This document shows positions 39,009-49,465 of a stretch of DNA of 64,000 bases, piece by piece. Every line of letters begins with the position of its first letter. Position 1 is the first letter of the stretch. The notes under the pieces are model-generated. The model was not told the origin of the DNA. It searched no databases and saw only the letters and a program-made list of their open reading frames with translations. This stretch comes from Vibrio navarrensis (GTDB taxonomy: Bacteria > Pseudomonadota > Gammaproteobacteria > Enterobacterales > Vibrionaceae), in contig NZ_JMCG01000002.1 of assembly GCF_000764325.1 (NCBI RefSeq), positions 496,001 through 560,000 of the forward strand, read 5' to 3'. The position numbers were made by a program, and so were the translations under genes.

Positions 39009-41423
39009 TTAGAAGGTTCTGCCGATTGTGAAAGTGAAGAATTCTTCGTCGTCACCTTCGTAAATTTTAACGGGTTTAGCCAAGGAGAAGACCAGTGGTC
39101 CCATCGGTGACATCCATTGCAACGCCACACCATAGGATGAACGGTACTGAGTCGGATCTGAGTAGTCGTAGTAATACTGGTTACCGTAATCCGCACCTGA
39201 ACTGCGGTAATCAAACTCGGTATCCCACACACTCGCCATATCAAAGAACAGGCTAGTACGAACTTGGCTGCGTGCTTCGTCCGAGGCAAATGGCGTAGGG
39301 ACAATCAGCTCAATGCTCGCCAGTGCAATGGCGTTGCCGCCGACCGAGTCGTCGGTTGCGGTATCAGAGCCGTTATTTGAGCCGCTGTAATCACGATAGA
39401 CTGCTTTCGGCCCCGCCGAGTTTGAGCCGAAACCGCGCAAGGTAGTAAAGCCGCCTGCGTAGTAGTTCTCATAAAACGGGAACAGGTTGTCGTTGCCATC
39501 AGTTTTGCCATAGCCGTTACCATAACCTAAACGTCCACGCAGTAGCAGGCTAAACTCGTGCTTTTTGGTCAATGGAACATACTGTCTCACGTCGTACTGC
39601 ATCTTAAAGTACTGCACGTCAGAGCCCGGAACGGTCACTTTGTAAAACGCGCGCTGATGGTTCCCCGCCGTTGGGAAGTAGGTACGGTTGAGGTTATTGC
39701 GCGTCCACGACAGTGTAATGTCAAAATCGTTGGTATTGAGTGCTCCACTCGAATCAATATTCGACTCTTGCGCTTGCAGGAACTGCTCAACTTGCAGGTA
39801 AGGCGACAAGTTACCGATCTTGTTATGGGTATAGCCCACACCAAGTTCGAAACGGTTGAGCTCATCAAATGGGAAGCCCCAAGTTAAGTTGGCACCGTAA
39901 CTTTGGTTGGTATAGTCAACGATACCCGCTTCAGACGCTTCAAATTCGTTGTAAAAAACCTTCCCGCCTAAGCTGACACCATCTAGGTTCCAGTAAGGGT
40001 CGCGATAATCTAAGCTGATATTCTTTTGGTACTTGTTGGTCATCGCACTGATGCCAACGCGATTACCGGAACCAAGGAAGTTGTCTTGCTGTAGACCGAC
40101 TTGGAAACTGACGCCAGATTCCGTACCAAAGCCCACCCCAAAGTTGACGCTTCCTGAGTTGGCCTCTTTGACGTTGTAAACCAAATCCACCTGATCGTCA
40201 CTGCCAGGAACACGCACAGTTTGCACGTCCACGGTTTCAAAGAAACCAAGACGGTTCAATCGGCTCTTACCCGTTTCAATCGCTTTGGAGTTGAGCCAGC
40301 TGCCTTCCATCTGGCGCATTTCGCGTCGCAGCACTTCGTCACGTGTCGAGTTGTTACCGGTAAAACGAATGTCACGCACATAGATTCGATTACCCGCTTC
40401 AACATGGATGACCAGCGAGACTTGCTTGTTTTCGTCATCGAACTCAGGAATGGTGCTGACTTTCGGGTAAGCGTAGCCCGCTTCACCTAAAACGCGTTTG
40501 ATGTTTTCTTCTAGTGTGGTGACCATAGAACCGTTGTAGGTTTCACCCGACTCAAATGGCACTAGCGCTTTGAACTCATCTTCTTTACCGATCAGTTCAC
40601 CACGAAAGTTCACCTCTTTCACTGAGTAAGGCTCACCTTCTTTAAGGCCCAACGTAATGTACACGCCTTTTTTATCGGGAGAGATAGAAACTTGGGTGGA
40701 ATCGACGGCAAACTTGAGATAACCCCGATCCAAGTAATAAGTTCTCAGCGCTTCAATATCGCCTGCAAGCACCTGCTTTTGGTACTTCTCGTCAGCGAGG
40801 AAATTCCACCAAGGCACATCCACGTTCAAGTTGAAACGCGACAACAGGGTTTCATCAGAAAACACTTCGTTGCCGATAAAATTGATCTGCTGAATTTTGG
40901 CGGACACACCTTCACTGAAGACAAACTTCAGATCTGCGCGATTGCGAGGCAGGGGCGTGACGACTGCTTTTACCGAAGCGTTGTATTTACCTACGCTATA
41001 GTAAAAATCCTCCAGCCCTTTTTCGATGTTACTTAACGTGGTGCGATCGAGCGCTTCACCAGCACGAATGCCAGACGCATCAAGGTTTTGCTTAAGTTGC
41101 TCTTCTTTGATCGCTTTGTTGCCAGAAAAAGAGATGCTGGCAATAGTTGGGCGTTCTTTCACTTGCACAACCAGTACATTGCCATCACGCAGCACTTTCA
41201 CATCCTCAAAGTTGCCGGAAGCGTAAAGCGCACGAATGATGCCGGCGACGTCTTGCTGTTCTAGCGTGTCACCCACACGGACTGGCATTTTCAGCAGTGC
41301 CGCACCCAGTGCAACACGTTGTAAACCTTCAATTTTAATGTCTTGTACAACAAAGTTTTGGGCGCCGTTCGCGGATACGCTGGTGGCCAATAATGTTGCG
41401 AACAGAATTTGCTTGATCGCCAT
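39009..41423 (-). CDS. bamA: outer membrane protein assembly factor BamA
   Basis: BamA is the central, essential barrel of the BAM complex that inserts outer membrane proteins. The 804-residue protein (E. coli 810) has a signal peptide ([21 protein letters not shown]), five POTRA domains over about residues 24-420 (first: [21 protein letters not shown]), and a 16-strand barrel with a [12 protein letters not shown] segment containing the conserved VRGF/Y-like loop 6 motif. It ends in FTIGRTF with a terminal Phe as required for BAM recognition. bamC in this window (2497) encodes another subunit. Confidence 0.98.
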   Translation of the reverse strand: MAIKQILFATLLATSVSANGAQNFVVQDIKIEGLQRVALGAALLKMPVRVGDTLEQQDVAGIIRALYASGNFEDVKVLRDGNVLVVQVKERPTIASISFSGNKAIKEEQLKQNLDASGIRAGEALDRTTLSNIEKGLEDFYYSVGKYNASVKAVVTPLPRNRADLKFVFSEGVSAKIQQINFIGNEVFSDETLLSRFNLNVDVPWWNFLADEKYQKQVLAGDIEALRTYYLDRGYLKFAVDSTQVSISPDKKGVYITLGLKEGEPYSVKEVNFRGELIGKEDEFKALVPFESGETYNGSMVTTLEENIKRVLGEAGYAYPKVSTIPEFDDENKQVSLVIHVEAGNRIYVRDIRFTGNNSTRDEVLRREMRQMEGSWLNSKAIETGKSRLNRLGFFETVDVQTVRVPGSDDQVDLVYNVKEANSGSVNFGVGFGTESGVSFQVGLQQDNFLGSGNRVGISAMTNKYQKNISLDYRDPYWNLDGVSLGGKVFYNEFEASEAGIVDYTNQSYGANLTWGFPFDELNRFELGVGYTHNKIGNLSPYLQVEQFLQAQESNIDSSGALNTNDFDITLSWTRNNLNRTYFPTAGNHQRAFYKVTVPGSDVQYFKMQYDVRQYVPLTKKHEFSLLLRGRLGYGNGYGKTDGNDNLFPFYENYYAGGFTTLRGFGSNSAGPKAVYRDYSGSNNGSDTATDDSVGGNAIALASIELIVPTPFASDEARSQVRTSLFFDMASVWDTEFDYRSSGADYGNQYYYDYSDPTQYRSSYGVALQWMSPMGPLVFSLAKPVKIYEGDDEEFFTFTIGRTF

Positions 41424-41468
41424 AATTGTTCTAATTGTTCCTTGCTACTGCTCTTTGTCTCTGAACCA

Positions 41469-42827
41469 TCACAGACGCGTAAAATCGTTAAATAAGGCTA
41501 ACGCCATGAGCGAAAAAATCACCGCCGCACCGATACGGTACCCCATTTCCTGCACTTTTTCAGGAACAGGACGACGGATGACGGCTTCAATGGCGAAAAA
41601 CAGCAGGTGTCCACCGTCCAACATCGGCAGTGGCACCAAGTTAATAATGCCCAAGTTGACACTGATCAGCGCCAAAAAGCCGAGAAAATAGACCAAACCG
41701 TAATCGGCGGTTGCTCCAGCGCCTTTAGCGATGGAAATCGGCCCACTCAGATTATTCAGCCCCACATCACCCGTGATCAGCTTTTTCAGCATACTGACCG
41801 TCAAGTCAATCACCTGCCCCGTTTTCTCTACGGCTTTGCCGAAAGACTCGAATACACCAAATTGCAAATCGAAGCGATAACTTTCTGGCCATTGTGCGAC
41901 TTCAGGAGCAATCCCTGCAAAACCGATCGATTCACCACTTTTGATCTCTCGGATATCCGGCGTGATGGTGAGATGTAGCGTGGTGCCATTGCGCTCCACT
42001 TCAACCTCAAGGGTTTGGCCAGGATTGCTGCGCACCCAATTCACCACTTGTTCCCAAGCCGTGATCGCTTGGCCATTTATCGAGATAAACTTATCACCGA
42101 TTTGTAGCCCTGCTCGCTCACCCGCACTCCCTTGAGATACATTCGCCAACCGGGTCATTATCTCTGGGGTGTAAGGCCTAAAGCCAAGAGATTGCATCGC
42201 CGACTCGTTTTCTGGGTCAAATTCCCAGTTGCGGATATCGACGACAAGGGTTCGCTCAAAGCCAACCTCGTCGGCTGGCGACACCGTCAATGTCATACTG
42301 GAATCGCCAATATGAGAGATTAACTGCATGTTAACTGATTCCCAATCGGGTGTTTTGATACCGGAAACCGCTTTAAGTTCCATGCCTGGCTCAATTCCTG
42401 CCTGAGCGACAATAGAACTGCTGGTTACCTGACCAATCACCGGCTTAACCGCGGGTACACCAATCAAAAAAACCAGCCAATAGGCAAAAATAGCAAACAG
42501 GAAATTAAAGATTGGGCCAGCGGAGACAATCGCTGCGCGTTTCCACAACGGCTTGCGATCAAACGCAAACTGTTTCTCTGCCTCCTCAATCTCATCGACT
42601 CGGCCATCGAGCATTTTGACATAGCCACCGAGTGGAATAATGGCAATACTGTACTCGGTGCCATCTTGGCCCGTCTTACTCCAAATTGATTTGCCAAAAC
42701 CAATGGAGAACTTCTCCACCTTCACGCCACAGCGACGTGCCACCCAAAAATGGCCAAATTCATGCACTGCCACCAAAATGCCCAGGGCAACAATAAAAGA
42801 GGCTAAATTCCATACAATATCCGTCAT
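41469..42827 (-). CDS. rseP: site-2 intramembrane metalloprotease RseP
   Basis: RseP cleaves the anti-sigma factor RseA within the membrane to release sigma-E, and removes remnant signal peptides. The 452-residue protein (E. coli 450) has HEFGH at residues 22-26 in the first transmembrane helix, the LDGGH motif near residue 401 ([12 protein letters not shown]) and two PDZ domains between about 115 and 310. ATG 42827 with GAGAG upstream was chosen over a GTG three codons earlier. The start overlaps the ispC stop (ATGA), so they are coupled. Confidence 0.97.
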   Translation of the reverse strand: MTDIVWNLASFIVALGILVAVHEFGHFWVARRCGVKVEKFSIGFGKSIWSKTGQDGTEYSIAIIPLGGYVKMLDGRVDEIEEAEKQFAFDRKPLWKRAAIVSAGPIFNFLFAIFAYWLVFLIGVPAVKPVIGQVTSSSIVAQAGIEPGMELKAVSGIKTPDWESVNMQLISHIGDSSMTLTVSPADEVGFERTLVVDIRNWEFDPENESAMQSLGFRPYTPEIMTRLANVSQGSAGERAGLQIGDKFISINGQAITAWEQVVNWVRSNPGQTLEVEVERNGTTLHLTITPDIREIKSGESIGFAGIAPEVAQWPESYRFDLQFGVFESFGKAVEKTGQVIDLTVSMLKKLITGDVGLNNLSGPISIAKGAGATADYGLVYFLGFLALISVNLGIINLVPLPMLDGGHLLFFAIEAVIRRPVPEKVQEMGYRIGAAVIFSLMALALFNDFTRL

Positions 42828-44032
42828 CGTACACACTCTCTAATGGCTTCAACGGCAAAGGCTCTGGCTATTTTATCCAGCTCAAGCAAGCTTTCCAAGT
42901 TATCCACATGATGCGCTGAACTCTGTTGGCAAATGCGGTTGAGTACTCGCTCGTTAATACGAGCAATGTCTGTAAATTTAAGTTGATGCTCTAAGAAGGC
43001 TTGCACAGTGATTTCGTTGGCGGCATTGAGCGCCGTGGTCGCCTGCTGGCCGAGGTAGCACGCATCCATCGCCAATTCGAGGCAAGGATAACGGGCAAAA
43101 TCGGGCTGAATGAACGTTAGCTCGCCAACTTGGCTAAAATCCAGTGGTTTCACATTAGTGGGGATACGCTCGGGATAGGATAGCGTCAACGCGATTGGGG
43201 TCACCATGTCAGGTTCTCCCATCTGCGCCAGTACCGAACCATCGATGTACTGCACCATGGAGTGAATCACTGATTGGGGGTGAATGATCACTTTAAGCTG
43301 CTCTTTGCTGGCATTAAACAGCCATTTGGCCTCGATGTATTCCAACCCTTTGTTCATCATGGTGGCGGAATCGACCGAAATTTTTCGTCCCATAGACCAG
43401 TTAGGGTGTGCAATCGCCTGCTCAGGGGTCACGCTTTCTAACGCTGCGACATCGGTATAACGAAATGGGCCGCCAGAACCCGTGAGCAGAATGTGGTTAA
43501 TGCCGTGCATAGCGAGATCGCAGCGGCCCAAATTGGTTTGCACTGCCTGTGGCAAACACTGAAAGATCGCATTGTGTTCACTGTCGACTGGTAGCAATTG
43601 TGCGCCTGATTTAGCGACTTCATCGATAAAGAGTTGCCCAGACATCACCAGCGCTTCTTTATTGGCCAGCAGAATGCGCTTACCCGCTTGAACGGCAGCC
43701 ATCGTTGGCAACAAACCAGCAGCTCCGACAATCGCAGCCATCGCGCAGTCGACTTCATCAAGCGATGCCACGTAACACATCGCTTCTTCCCCTGCTAAAA
43801 CCTGGGTCTGAGGCGACGAACTGACCAGTAAGCGCTGTAAACGCTGCGCCGCTTCCGCCGAAGCCATTACTGCATACTGTGGTTGCCATTTTTCGCAAAG
43901 CTGCTGCATTTTTTCCACATTGGAACCCGCAGCTAGAGCGACCACAGCAAAGTGTTCTGGGTTTTGTTCCACCACTTTTAGTGTGCTGGCTCCAATTGAG
44001 CCTGTTGCACCAAGAATCGTTAGCTTTTGCAT
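42824..44032 (-). CDS. ispC: 1-deoxy-D-xylulose-5-phosphate reductoisomerase
   Basis: IspC (Dxr) makes 2-C-methyl-D-erythritol 4-phosphate, the committed step of the MEP isoprenoid pathway, using NADPH. The 402-residue protein (E. coli 398) has the nucleotide-binding [10 protein letters not shown] at residues 7-16, [11 protein letters not shown] at about 123, [11 protein letters not shown] at about 150 and the substrate loop GSGGPFR at about 186-192. Supply of isoprenoids to UppS, encoded two genes upstream, fits the context. Overlaps rseP by four bases. Confidence 0.97.
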   Translation of the reverse strand: MQKLTILGATGSIGASTLKVVEQNPEHFAVVALAAGSNVEKMQQLCEKWQPQYAVMASAEAAQRLQRLLVSSSPQTQVLAGEEAMCYVASLDEVDCAMAAIVGAAGLLPTMAAVQAGKRILLANKEALVMSGQLFIDEVAKSGAQLLPVDSEHNAIFQCLPQAVQTNLGRCDLAMHGINHILLTGSGGPFRYTDVAALESVTPEQAIAHPNWSMGRKISVDSATMMNKGLEYIEAKWLFNASKEQLKVIIHPQSVIHSMVQYIDGSVLAQMGEPDMVTPIALTLSYPERIPTNVKPLDFSQVGELTFIQPDFARYPCLELAMDACYLGQQATTALNAANEITVQAFLEHQLKFTDIARINERVLNRICQQSSAHHVDNLESLLELDKIARAFAVEAIRECVR

Positions 44033-44087
44033 AACTGTTGACCGAATAAAGAAGCAAAGGGGAAATGCCTCATCTCCCCCTTAAAAA

Positions 44088-44930
44088 TCAGAACAAGAGA
44101 TAAAGAAGGGCGAAGATAGGAAACGCTGCTGTTAAGCTGTCAATGCGATCCAAAATTCCACCATGACCTGGGATCATATTGCTGCTGTCTTTGATTCCAG
44201 ACTCGCGCTTAAACATACTTTCCACCAAATCACCCAGTACGGAAATCACCACTGTGGCAAAGGTAATCAGAATCATGTGCACCGGGCTGGCAAAGTGGAT
44301 GTCAAACAGTTTGGAAAAAATCCAGCCGACCACGATCGCGGTAATGATGCCACCAACTAAACCCTCAATCGTTTTGTTAGGGCTCACATTGGGCGCCATT
44401 TTACGCTTACCCATACTTTTACCAGCAAAGTAGGCACCGCTGTCTGCAGCCCAGACCAACAAGCAGACAAACATCACTAACTTAGCACCATGGTACGGAG
44501 AAGTATCTATCTCACTCGCGCGCAAAATGATCACGCTCCACAAAAAAGGGATCAGAGTGAGAAAGCCAAACAGATGGCGCAATGGCTTACTGCCTTGCCA
44601 TGTTTGTGTCGACTTGGGGTAAGTAATCGCAAGCACACTGGCATAGAGCCACCATGTTGTGCCCGCACTCAGTATCAGCAGATGCGGCCAACCAATATGG
44701 TTAAGACTGACCGATTCGGGAGAGATGAGAAAAAAACTTGCCACGGTGGCAATGACTGCTGGGATCATTGCTTTCACACGAGAGCCTGCATCGACAAATT
44801 GTGTCCACTCCCAAAAACCAGCGAGTAGCACTAAGGTTAACGCGACGATAAATAACGGCAGAGATAACTGAAAAATCCCTAAAATGACCAAAGGTGCAAG
44901 AATGAGTGCGGTTATTATTCTTTGTTTCAA
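44088..44930 (-). CDS. cdsA: phosphatidate cytidylyltransferase
   Basis: CdsA makes CDP-diacylglycerol from phosphatidic acid and CTP, the precursor of all major phospholipids. The 280-residue inner membrane protein has about eight hydrophobic segments and the signature SMFKRESGIKDSSNMIPGHGGILDRIDSL near the C-terminus. The start is a TTG at 44930 with AAGGA nine bases before it; no better start exists. It lies 12 bp after the uppS stop. Confidence 0.96.
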   Translation of the reverse strand: MKQRIITALILAPLVILGIFQLSLPLFIVALTLVLLAGFWEWTQFVDAGSRVKAMIPAVIATVASFFLISPESVSLNHIGWPHLLILSAGTTWWLYASVLAITYPKSTQTWQGSKPLRHLFGFLTLIPFLWSVIILRASEIDTSPYHGAKLVMFVCLLVWAADSGAYFAGKSMGKRKMAPNVSPNKTIEGLVGGIITAIVVGWIFSKLFDIHFASPVHMILITFATVVISVLGDLVESMFKRESGIKDSSNMIPGHGGILDRIDSLTAAFPIFALLYLLF

Positions 44931-44942
44931 ACTGAATGATCC

Positions 44943-45698
44943 TTATTGTGTACTCATCAGGGCTTTGATTTGTTCGCCAGTGAAACCAAAACGTCGCTCA
45001 CGATTGACAAACCAAGTGATCGCCTCCACGAGGCTATCTTCACCGAAATCCGGCCAATAGACCGGCGTAAAGTACATTTCTGCGTAGGCCATTTGCCAAA
45101 GCATAAAGTTGCTGATGCGGCATTCACCACTGGTGCGAATCAGAAGATCGACATCCGGTAAATCGGCCATCGTCAGATGCTGAGCAATCTTGTCCTCATC
45201 GATATCGCTGGCAGCGAGCTTTCCTTGCTCGACCTGTTGTGCGAGTTTTTGCACCGCCTGAACGATATCCCACTTCCCGCCATAATTCGCGGCAACATTA
45301 ATCATCATCCCAGTGTTGCCTGCGGTGAGTGTCTCCGCCTCGGCAATTTTCTTTTGTAGTCGTTCGCTAAAGCGACTGGTATCGCCGATGATGCGTAAAC
45401 GTAAGTTATTCTTATGTAGCTTTTTTATTTCACTGGAGAGCACAGTGATAAAAAGCTCCATCAGTAAGCCGACTTCGTCTTCGGGACGACGCCAGTTTTC
45501 ACTACTGAACGCAAAAAGTGTGATGGCTTGAATATTGAGTTTAGAGGCCGCTGCGATGGTTTTACGTACTGCACTAACGCCTTTTTTATGACCAAAAACG
45601 CGTGGTTGACCTTTGGACTTGGCCCAGCGGCCATTACCGTCCATGATGATGGCAATATGCTTTGGAAGAGATTCCACGAAGAGTTGAGAATTTTGCAT
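44943..45698 (-). CDS. uppS: undecaprenyl diphosphate synthase
   Basis: UppS (IspU) adds eight isopentenyl units to farnesyl diphosphate, giving the C55 carrier for peptidoglycan and O-antigen. The 251-residue cis-prenyltransferase has [14 protein letters not shown] with catalytic Asp20, [15 protein letters not shown] at about 68-82 and the C-terminal [19 protein letters not shown] and [10 protein letters not shown]. It begins the uppS-cdsA-ispC-rseP-bamA-skp run; a terminator separates it from frr. Confidence 0.97.
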   Translation of the reverse strand: MQNSQLFVESLPKHIAIIMDGNGRWAKSKGQPRVFGHKKGVSAVRKTIAAASKLNIQAITLFAFSSENWRRPEDEVGLLMELFITVLSSEIKKLHKNNLRLRIIGDTSRFSERLQKKIAEAETLTAGNTGMMINVAANYGGKWDIVQAVQKLAQQVEQGKLAASDIDEDKIAQHLTMADLPDVDLLIRTSGECRISNFMLWQMAYAEMYFTPVYWPDFGEDSLVEAITWFVNRERRFGFTGEQIKALMSTQ

Positions 45699-45734
45699 AG
45701 AGAATTAGTCGAGTTCCATCAGTTGGACAGGGTA

Positions 45735-45772
45735 ACACAAAAAAACGCTGTGCTGCGAGCACAGCGTTTTCC
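45735..45772 (-). terminator. terminator between frr and uppS
   Basis: AAAACGCTGTGCT (45742-45754) and AGCACAGCGTTTT (45758-45770) form a 13-bp stem with a GCG loop, followed on the minus strand by at least three further Ts. It lies 24 bp after the frr stop and divides the translation genes from the lipid and envelope genes. Confidence 0.95.
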
Positions 45773-45794
45773 AACAGTGATGTAAACGAAAGTA

Positions 45795-46352
45795 TTAGAC
45801 TTCCATTAACTCTTTTTCTTTAGCAGCAAGAACATCATCGATCTTCTTCACTGCGGCATCGGTCAGCTTTTGAATCTCGTCTTGTGCTTTACGCTCTTCA
45901 TCTTCAGAGATCTCTTTATCTTTTAGTAGCGCTTTCAGATCGCCGTTGGCATCACGACGAATATTACGTACCGCAACACGGCCACCTTCCGCTTCACCGC
46001 GAACGATTTTAACCAAGTCACGACGGCGCTCTTCTGTTAGCGGTGGCAGTGGAACGCGGATGATGGTGCCAGCTGACATTGGGTTTAGACCCAGATCAGA
46101 CATCATGATCGCTTTTTCGACTTTCTGCGTCAGTTCTCTATCAAAAACAGTGATCGCCAGAGTACGAGCGTCTTCAGCAACTACGTTAGCCACTTGGTTA
46201 AGTGGTGTCGGAGCACCGTAATAATCGACAGAAATGCCAGAAAGTAGGCTTGGATGCGCACGACCCGTACGAACTTTAGACAAAGTATTTTTCAGCGCTT
46301 CAACACTTTTTTCCATGCGCTCTTGCGCGTCTTTTTTGATTTCGTTAATCAC
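45795..46352 (-). CDS. frr: ribosome recycling factor
   Basis: Frr splits post-termination ribosomes together with EF-G. The 185-residue protein has exactly the E. coli length and conserved segments [11 protein letters not shown] at about 28-38, [25 protein letters not shown] at about 84-108 and the two-helix bundle [27 protein letters not shown]. The start is GTG at 46352 with AAGGTG upstream; a GTG start is inferred from alignment. It follows pyrH by 100 bp. Confidence 0.97.
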   Translation of the reverse strand: MINEIKKDAQERMEKSVEALKNTLSKVRTGRAHPSLLSGISVDYYGAPTPLNQVANVVAEDARTLAITVFDRELTQKVEKAIMMSDLGLNPMSAGTIIRVPLPPLTEERRRDLVKIVRGEAEGGRVAVRNIRRDANGDLKALLKDKEISEDEERKAQDEIQKLTDAAVKKIDDVLAAKEKELMEV

Positions 46353-46452
46353 GGTTTCACCTTAAAAAATGTCATCTTTCCTGAAGAAAGCTTACAAGGG
46401 TTCAGTAAAGCGAAACGCCATCCGACACACGAATGACGCCAACTCAGGTTTA

Positions 46453-47175
46453 CTAGCTAATCAGCGTACCTTCTGCTTCACCCATCACCACGCGACGTAG
46501 AGCGCCTGGCTTATTCATATTAAATACACGGATAGGCATTTTGTGATCGCGAGCCAGAGTAAATGCGGCTAAATCCATCACTTTTAGTTCTTTATCAAGA
46601 ACATCGGCGTAAGCCAGTTTATCATACAGCTCTGCGTCTGGATTGGCTACCGGGTCTGCGCTGAATACGCCATCCACTTTCGTTGCTTTGAGAACCACAT
46701 CGGCCTCAATTTCGATACCACGCAAACACGCGGCAGAGTCGGTCGTGAAGAATGGGTTGCCCGTACCCGCAGAGAAAATCACCACGCGGCCTTGACGCAG
46801 TTCGCGAATCGCGTCTGCCCAATTATAGTCATCACATACCCCTTTCAGTGGGATGGCAGACATCACTCGTGCATTTACGTACGCACGGTGCAGTGCATCA
46901 CGCATCGCTAGGCCATTCATGACCGTTGCCAGCATACCCATGTGATCGCCCACAACGCGGTTCATGCCCGCTTCAGCAAGGCCAGCACCACGGAATAGGT
47001 TGCCGCCACCGATCACCACGCCGACTTGCACACCCAGTTCAACCAGTTCTTTGACTTCCTGCGCCATACGATCCAAAACTGCAGGATCAATACCGAAACC
47101 TTCAGAGCCTTGCAGAGCTTCACCACTCAGTTTTAACAGAATACGTTGATACGCTGGTTTTGGGTTCGTAGTCAT
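46453..47175 (-). CDS. pyrH: uridylate kinase
   Basis: PyrH phosphorylates UMP to UDP and is allosterically regulated by GTP and UTP. The 240-residue amino acid kinase family protein (E. coli 241) has [11 protein letters not shown] at residues 11-21, [11 protein letters not shown] at about 57-67, [12 protein letters not shown] and [16 protein letters not shown] motif [15 protein letters not shown] at about 140-154. It lies between tsf and frr, separated from tsf by a terminator and a 209-bp gap that probably carries an own promoter. Confidence 0.97.
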   Translation of the reverse strand: MTTNPKPAYQRILLKLSGEALQGSEGFGIDPAVLDRMAQEVKELVELGVQVGVVIGGGNLFRGAGLAEAGMNRVVGDHMGMLATVMNGLAMRDALHRAYVNARVMSAIPLKGVCDDYNWADAIRELRQGRVVIFSAGTGNPFFTTDSAACLRGIEIEADVVLKATKVDGVFSADPVANPDAELYDKLAYADVLDKELKVMDLAAFTLARDHKMPIRVFNMNKPGALRRVVMGEAEGTLIS

Positions 47176-47329
47176 GGAGTTTACCTTCCAAAAGAGAGTT
47201 GTCGATTAACAGTCATGGGTTGAGATTGAGTGTCTAGCACACCAATTTCATTTTTCGCTTGGCCACTGTGACTTTACATCGGCAGTGAGCAATCCCAATT
47301 CATGACGGCTAATAAATAGGCCGTTTATT

Positions 47330-47362
47330 CGTAAAAAGACCGCAGCCATGGCCACGGTCTAA
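47330..47362 (-). terminator. terminator of tsf
   Basis: AGACCGCAGCC (47337-47347) and GGCCACGGTCT (47350-47360) form an imperfect 11-bp stem, followed on the minus strand by TTTTACG. It lies 24 bp downstream of the tsf stop. Confidence 0.8.
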
Positions 47363-47384
47363 TCTTTGCACAAATCTCTAAGGA

Positions 47385-48227
47385 TTAACCTTTCTGAGCC
47401 AGTGCTACTTCTTCAGCGAAGCTTAGGCCTTCAGCTTTCTCGATGCCTTCACCCACTTCTAGACGAACGAAAGTAGAAACTGATGCGCCGCGCTCTTTTA
47501 GGATCTCAGCAACAGTTTTCTTTGGTTCCATAACGAAAGGCTGACCAGTTAGTGAAACTTCGCCAGTGAATTTCTTCATGCGGCCTTCAACCATCTTCTC
47601 AGCGATTTCTTTAGGCTTGCCTTCGTTCATCGCGATTTCAACTTGAACTTCACGCTCTTTCGCTACTACGTCTGCTGGTACGTCTTCTGGATTTACGTAC
47701 TCAGGACGAGATGCTGCTACGTGCATTGCGATGTGTTTCAGAGTTTCTGCGTCGCCTTCACCAGCAACAACAACACCGATTTTCTCGCCGTGACGGTAAG
47801 AAGCAATTGCAGTACCTTGAGCGTACTGAACGCGACGGATGTTGATGTTTTCACCGATCTTAGCAACTAGAGCAACACGCTCTTCTTCGAATTTAGCTTG
47901 TAGCTCTTCGATAGACGCTTTAGATGCCAGCGCTTCAACTGCAACTTTGTCTGCGAATGCAGTGAAGTTACCATCTTTAGCAACGAAGTCAGTTTGACAG
48001 TTAACTTCAAGAAGTACTGCAACACCGTTTTCGTCTTTGATGAAGATTGCGCCTTCAGCTGCAACGTTGCCCGCTTTTTTAGCCGCTTTTGCAGCGCCAG
48101 ATTTGCGCATGTTTTCAATCGCTAGTTCGATGTCGCCGTCAGTCTCAACAAGCGCCTTCTTACATTCCATCATACCTGCGCCAGTACGTTCGCGCAGTTC
48201 TTTTACTAGAGCAGCAGTAACAGCCAT
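47385..48227 (-). CDS. tsf: translation elongation factor Ts
   Basis: EF-Ts exchanges GDP for GTP on EF-Tu. The 280-residue protein (E. coli 283) starts with the UBA-like domain [24 protein letters not shown] and has the TDFVAKD motif at about residues 80-86, contacting EF-Tu. Codon use here is strongly biased, as expected for a highly expressed gene. It follows rpsB after a 130-bp gap with a strong hairpin. Confidence 0.98.
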   Translation of the reverse strand: MAVTAALVKELRERTGAGMMECKKALVETDGDIELAIENMRKSGAAKAAKKAGNVAAEGAIFIKDENGVAVLLEVNCQTDFVAKDGNFTAFADKVAVEALASKASIEELQAKFEEERVALVAKIGENINIRRVQYAQGTAIASYRHGEKIGVVVAGEGDAETLKHIAMHVAASRPEYVNPEDVPADVVAKEREVQVEIAMNEGKPKEIAEKMVEGRMKKFTGEVSLTGQPFVMEPKKTVAEILKERGASVSTFVRLEVGEGIEKAEGLSFAEEVALAQKG

Positions 48228-48258
48228 TCTCTATTCCTCAGTTAATTCTGGATACGGT

Positions 48259-48292
48259 AAAAATCAGGGGCCTACTTTTCGGCCCCTGATGC
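48259..48292 (-). terminator. hairpin terminator or attenuator between rpsB and tsf
   Basis: ATCAGGGGCC (48263-48272) and GGCCCCTGAT (48281-48290) form a perfect 10-bp stem with an 8-nt loop, followed on the minus strand by TTTTA. In E. coli a comparable partial terminator lies between rpsB and tsf and sets their ratio. Confidence 0.85.
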
Positions 48293-48357
48293 TAACTATA
48301 ACTTAGCCTGTGCTACAAACAGGTTGCAAACAGGCCAAGTGTGACACAGAGCCGCTA

Positions 48358-49086
48358 TTATTCAGCTTCTACAAAACCGTCTTTTTCAGCTACTGCTGCT
48401 ACGTCTTTGTTACGGCCTTCAGTAAGAGAAGTTGCCGCTGCGTTCAGGTATAGTTGAACTGCACGGATTGCGTCGTCGTTGCCTGGGATGATGTAGTCAA
48501 CGCCGTCTGGGCTAGAGTTAGTATCTACTACTGCGTATACTGGAATACCCAGGTTGTTCGCTTCTTTGATTGCGATGTGCTCGTGATCAGCGTCGATTAC
48601 GAATAAAGCGTCTGGTAGACCGCCCATATCTTTGATACCACCAAGAGATTTCTCAAGCTTCTCCATTTCACGAGTGCGCATTAGAGCTTCTTTCTTAGTT
48701 AGCTTGTCGAAAGTACCATCAGTTGATTGAACTTCTAGCTCTTTCAGACGCTTGATTGACTGACGTACAGTTTTGTAGTTAGTCAGCATACCACCCAACC
48801 AACGGTTGTTTACGTAGTACTGGTTGCTAGCGATAGCAGCTTCTTTAACAGCTTCAGATGCAGCGCGTTTAGTACCTACGAAAAGAACTTTACCTTTCTT
48901 CTCGCCAACTTTTACTAGCTCAGCTAGTGCTTCGTTGAACATTGGTACCGTTTTTTCTAGGTTGATGATGTGAACGCGGTTACGTGCGCCGAAAATGAAT
49001 GGCTTCATTTTTGGGTTCCAGTAACGAGTTTGGTGACCGAAGTGAACACCCGCTTTCAGCATGTCGCGCATTGATACAGTTGCCAT
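48358..49086 (-). CDS. rpsB: 30S ribosomal protein S2
   Basis: S2 joins the head-body junction of the small subunit and is needed for S1 binding. From ATG 49086 ([27 protein letters not shown]) the protein has 242 residues (E. coli 241). The family signatures [18 protein letters not shown] and [49 protein letters not shown] are intact. In E. coli S2 represses its own operon through the leader RNA; a similar leader is present here. Confidence 0.98.
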   Translation of the reverse strand: MATVSMRDMLKAGVHFGHQTRYWNPKMKPFIFGARNRVHIINLEKTVPMFNEALAELVKVGEKKGKVLFVGTKRAASEAVKEAAIASNQYYVNNRWLGGMLTNYKTVRQSIKRLKELEVQSTDGTFDKLTKKEALMRTREMEKLEKSLGGIKDMGGLPDALFVIDADHEHIAIKEANNLGIPVYAVVDTNSSPDGVDYIIPGNDDAIRAVQLYLNAAATSLTEGRNKDVAAVAEKDGFVEAE

Positions 49087-49190
49087 TTTAAAATCCTCTA
49101 TGGGGTTAGGCCTCCACATCCCCCATGCATCCGACCCTAACCTTTATGGCGGGCACCCCGGAACATGTGTCGGAATGTGTGTGATTTAAT
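49087..49190 (-). ncRNA. rpsB leader, t44-like S2-binding RNA element
   Basis: The minus-strand leader just upstream of rpsB contains conserved-looking blocks: CACACATTCCGACACATGTT, GGGGTGCCCGCC, GGTTAGGGTCGGATGC and GGCCTAACCCCA before the ribosome binding site. GGTTAGG can pair with CCTAACC. Position between map and rpsB and the sequence style match the t44/rpsB leader known in gammaproteobacteria, through which S2 autoregulates. Identification is from memory of that family and needs a covariance search. Confidence 0.65.
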
Positions 49191-49271
49191 AAAAAAAGTT
49201 TAGTGGAAAAAACCCGCTTCGCCGAACGTAAATCGCAAATTCGAAGAGAACAGACTTCATTTCCGGCGCGC

Positions 49272-49301
49272 TTTATACCATATTTTGCCTCTCTATGGCA
49301 A
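49272..49301 (-). promoter_or_regulatory. rpsB promoter with GC-rich discriminator
   Basis: On the minus strand TTGCCA (49296-49301) and TATAAA (49272-49277) are separated by 18 bp and followed by GCGCGCC. A GC-rich discriminator after the -10 is typical of promoters inhibited by ppGpp and DksA, as expected for ribosomal protein operons. Confidence 0.7.
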
Positions 49302-49389
49302 AAAAAAAATTGGCCAACCCCTAGAGCTGAACTCCATGGTGCAAATCCTGCAGGGCTTTATCAACCTCTCATGCATCAGTTCAACAAAT

Positions 49390-49418
49390 ACACATTCTCA
49401 TTTGTTCCTGATAGAATA
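49390..49418 (+). promoter_or_regulatory. candidate map promoter
   Basis: TACACA (49390-49395) and TAGAAT (49413-49418) are separated by 17 bp and lie about 48 bp upstream of the map ATG. Confidence 0.5.
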
Positions 49419-49465
49419 CGCCATCGGCACATAACCGTGCTCGCAAATTTAAGTAGAGAAAGCCA

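Larger units (their letters stand above)
49087..49465. other. rpsB/map divergent intergenic region
   Basis: This 379-bp region holds the rpsB leader and promoter (minus strand) and the map promoter (plus strand). Open frames crossing it have no coding support. Confidence 0.7.
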
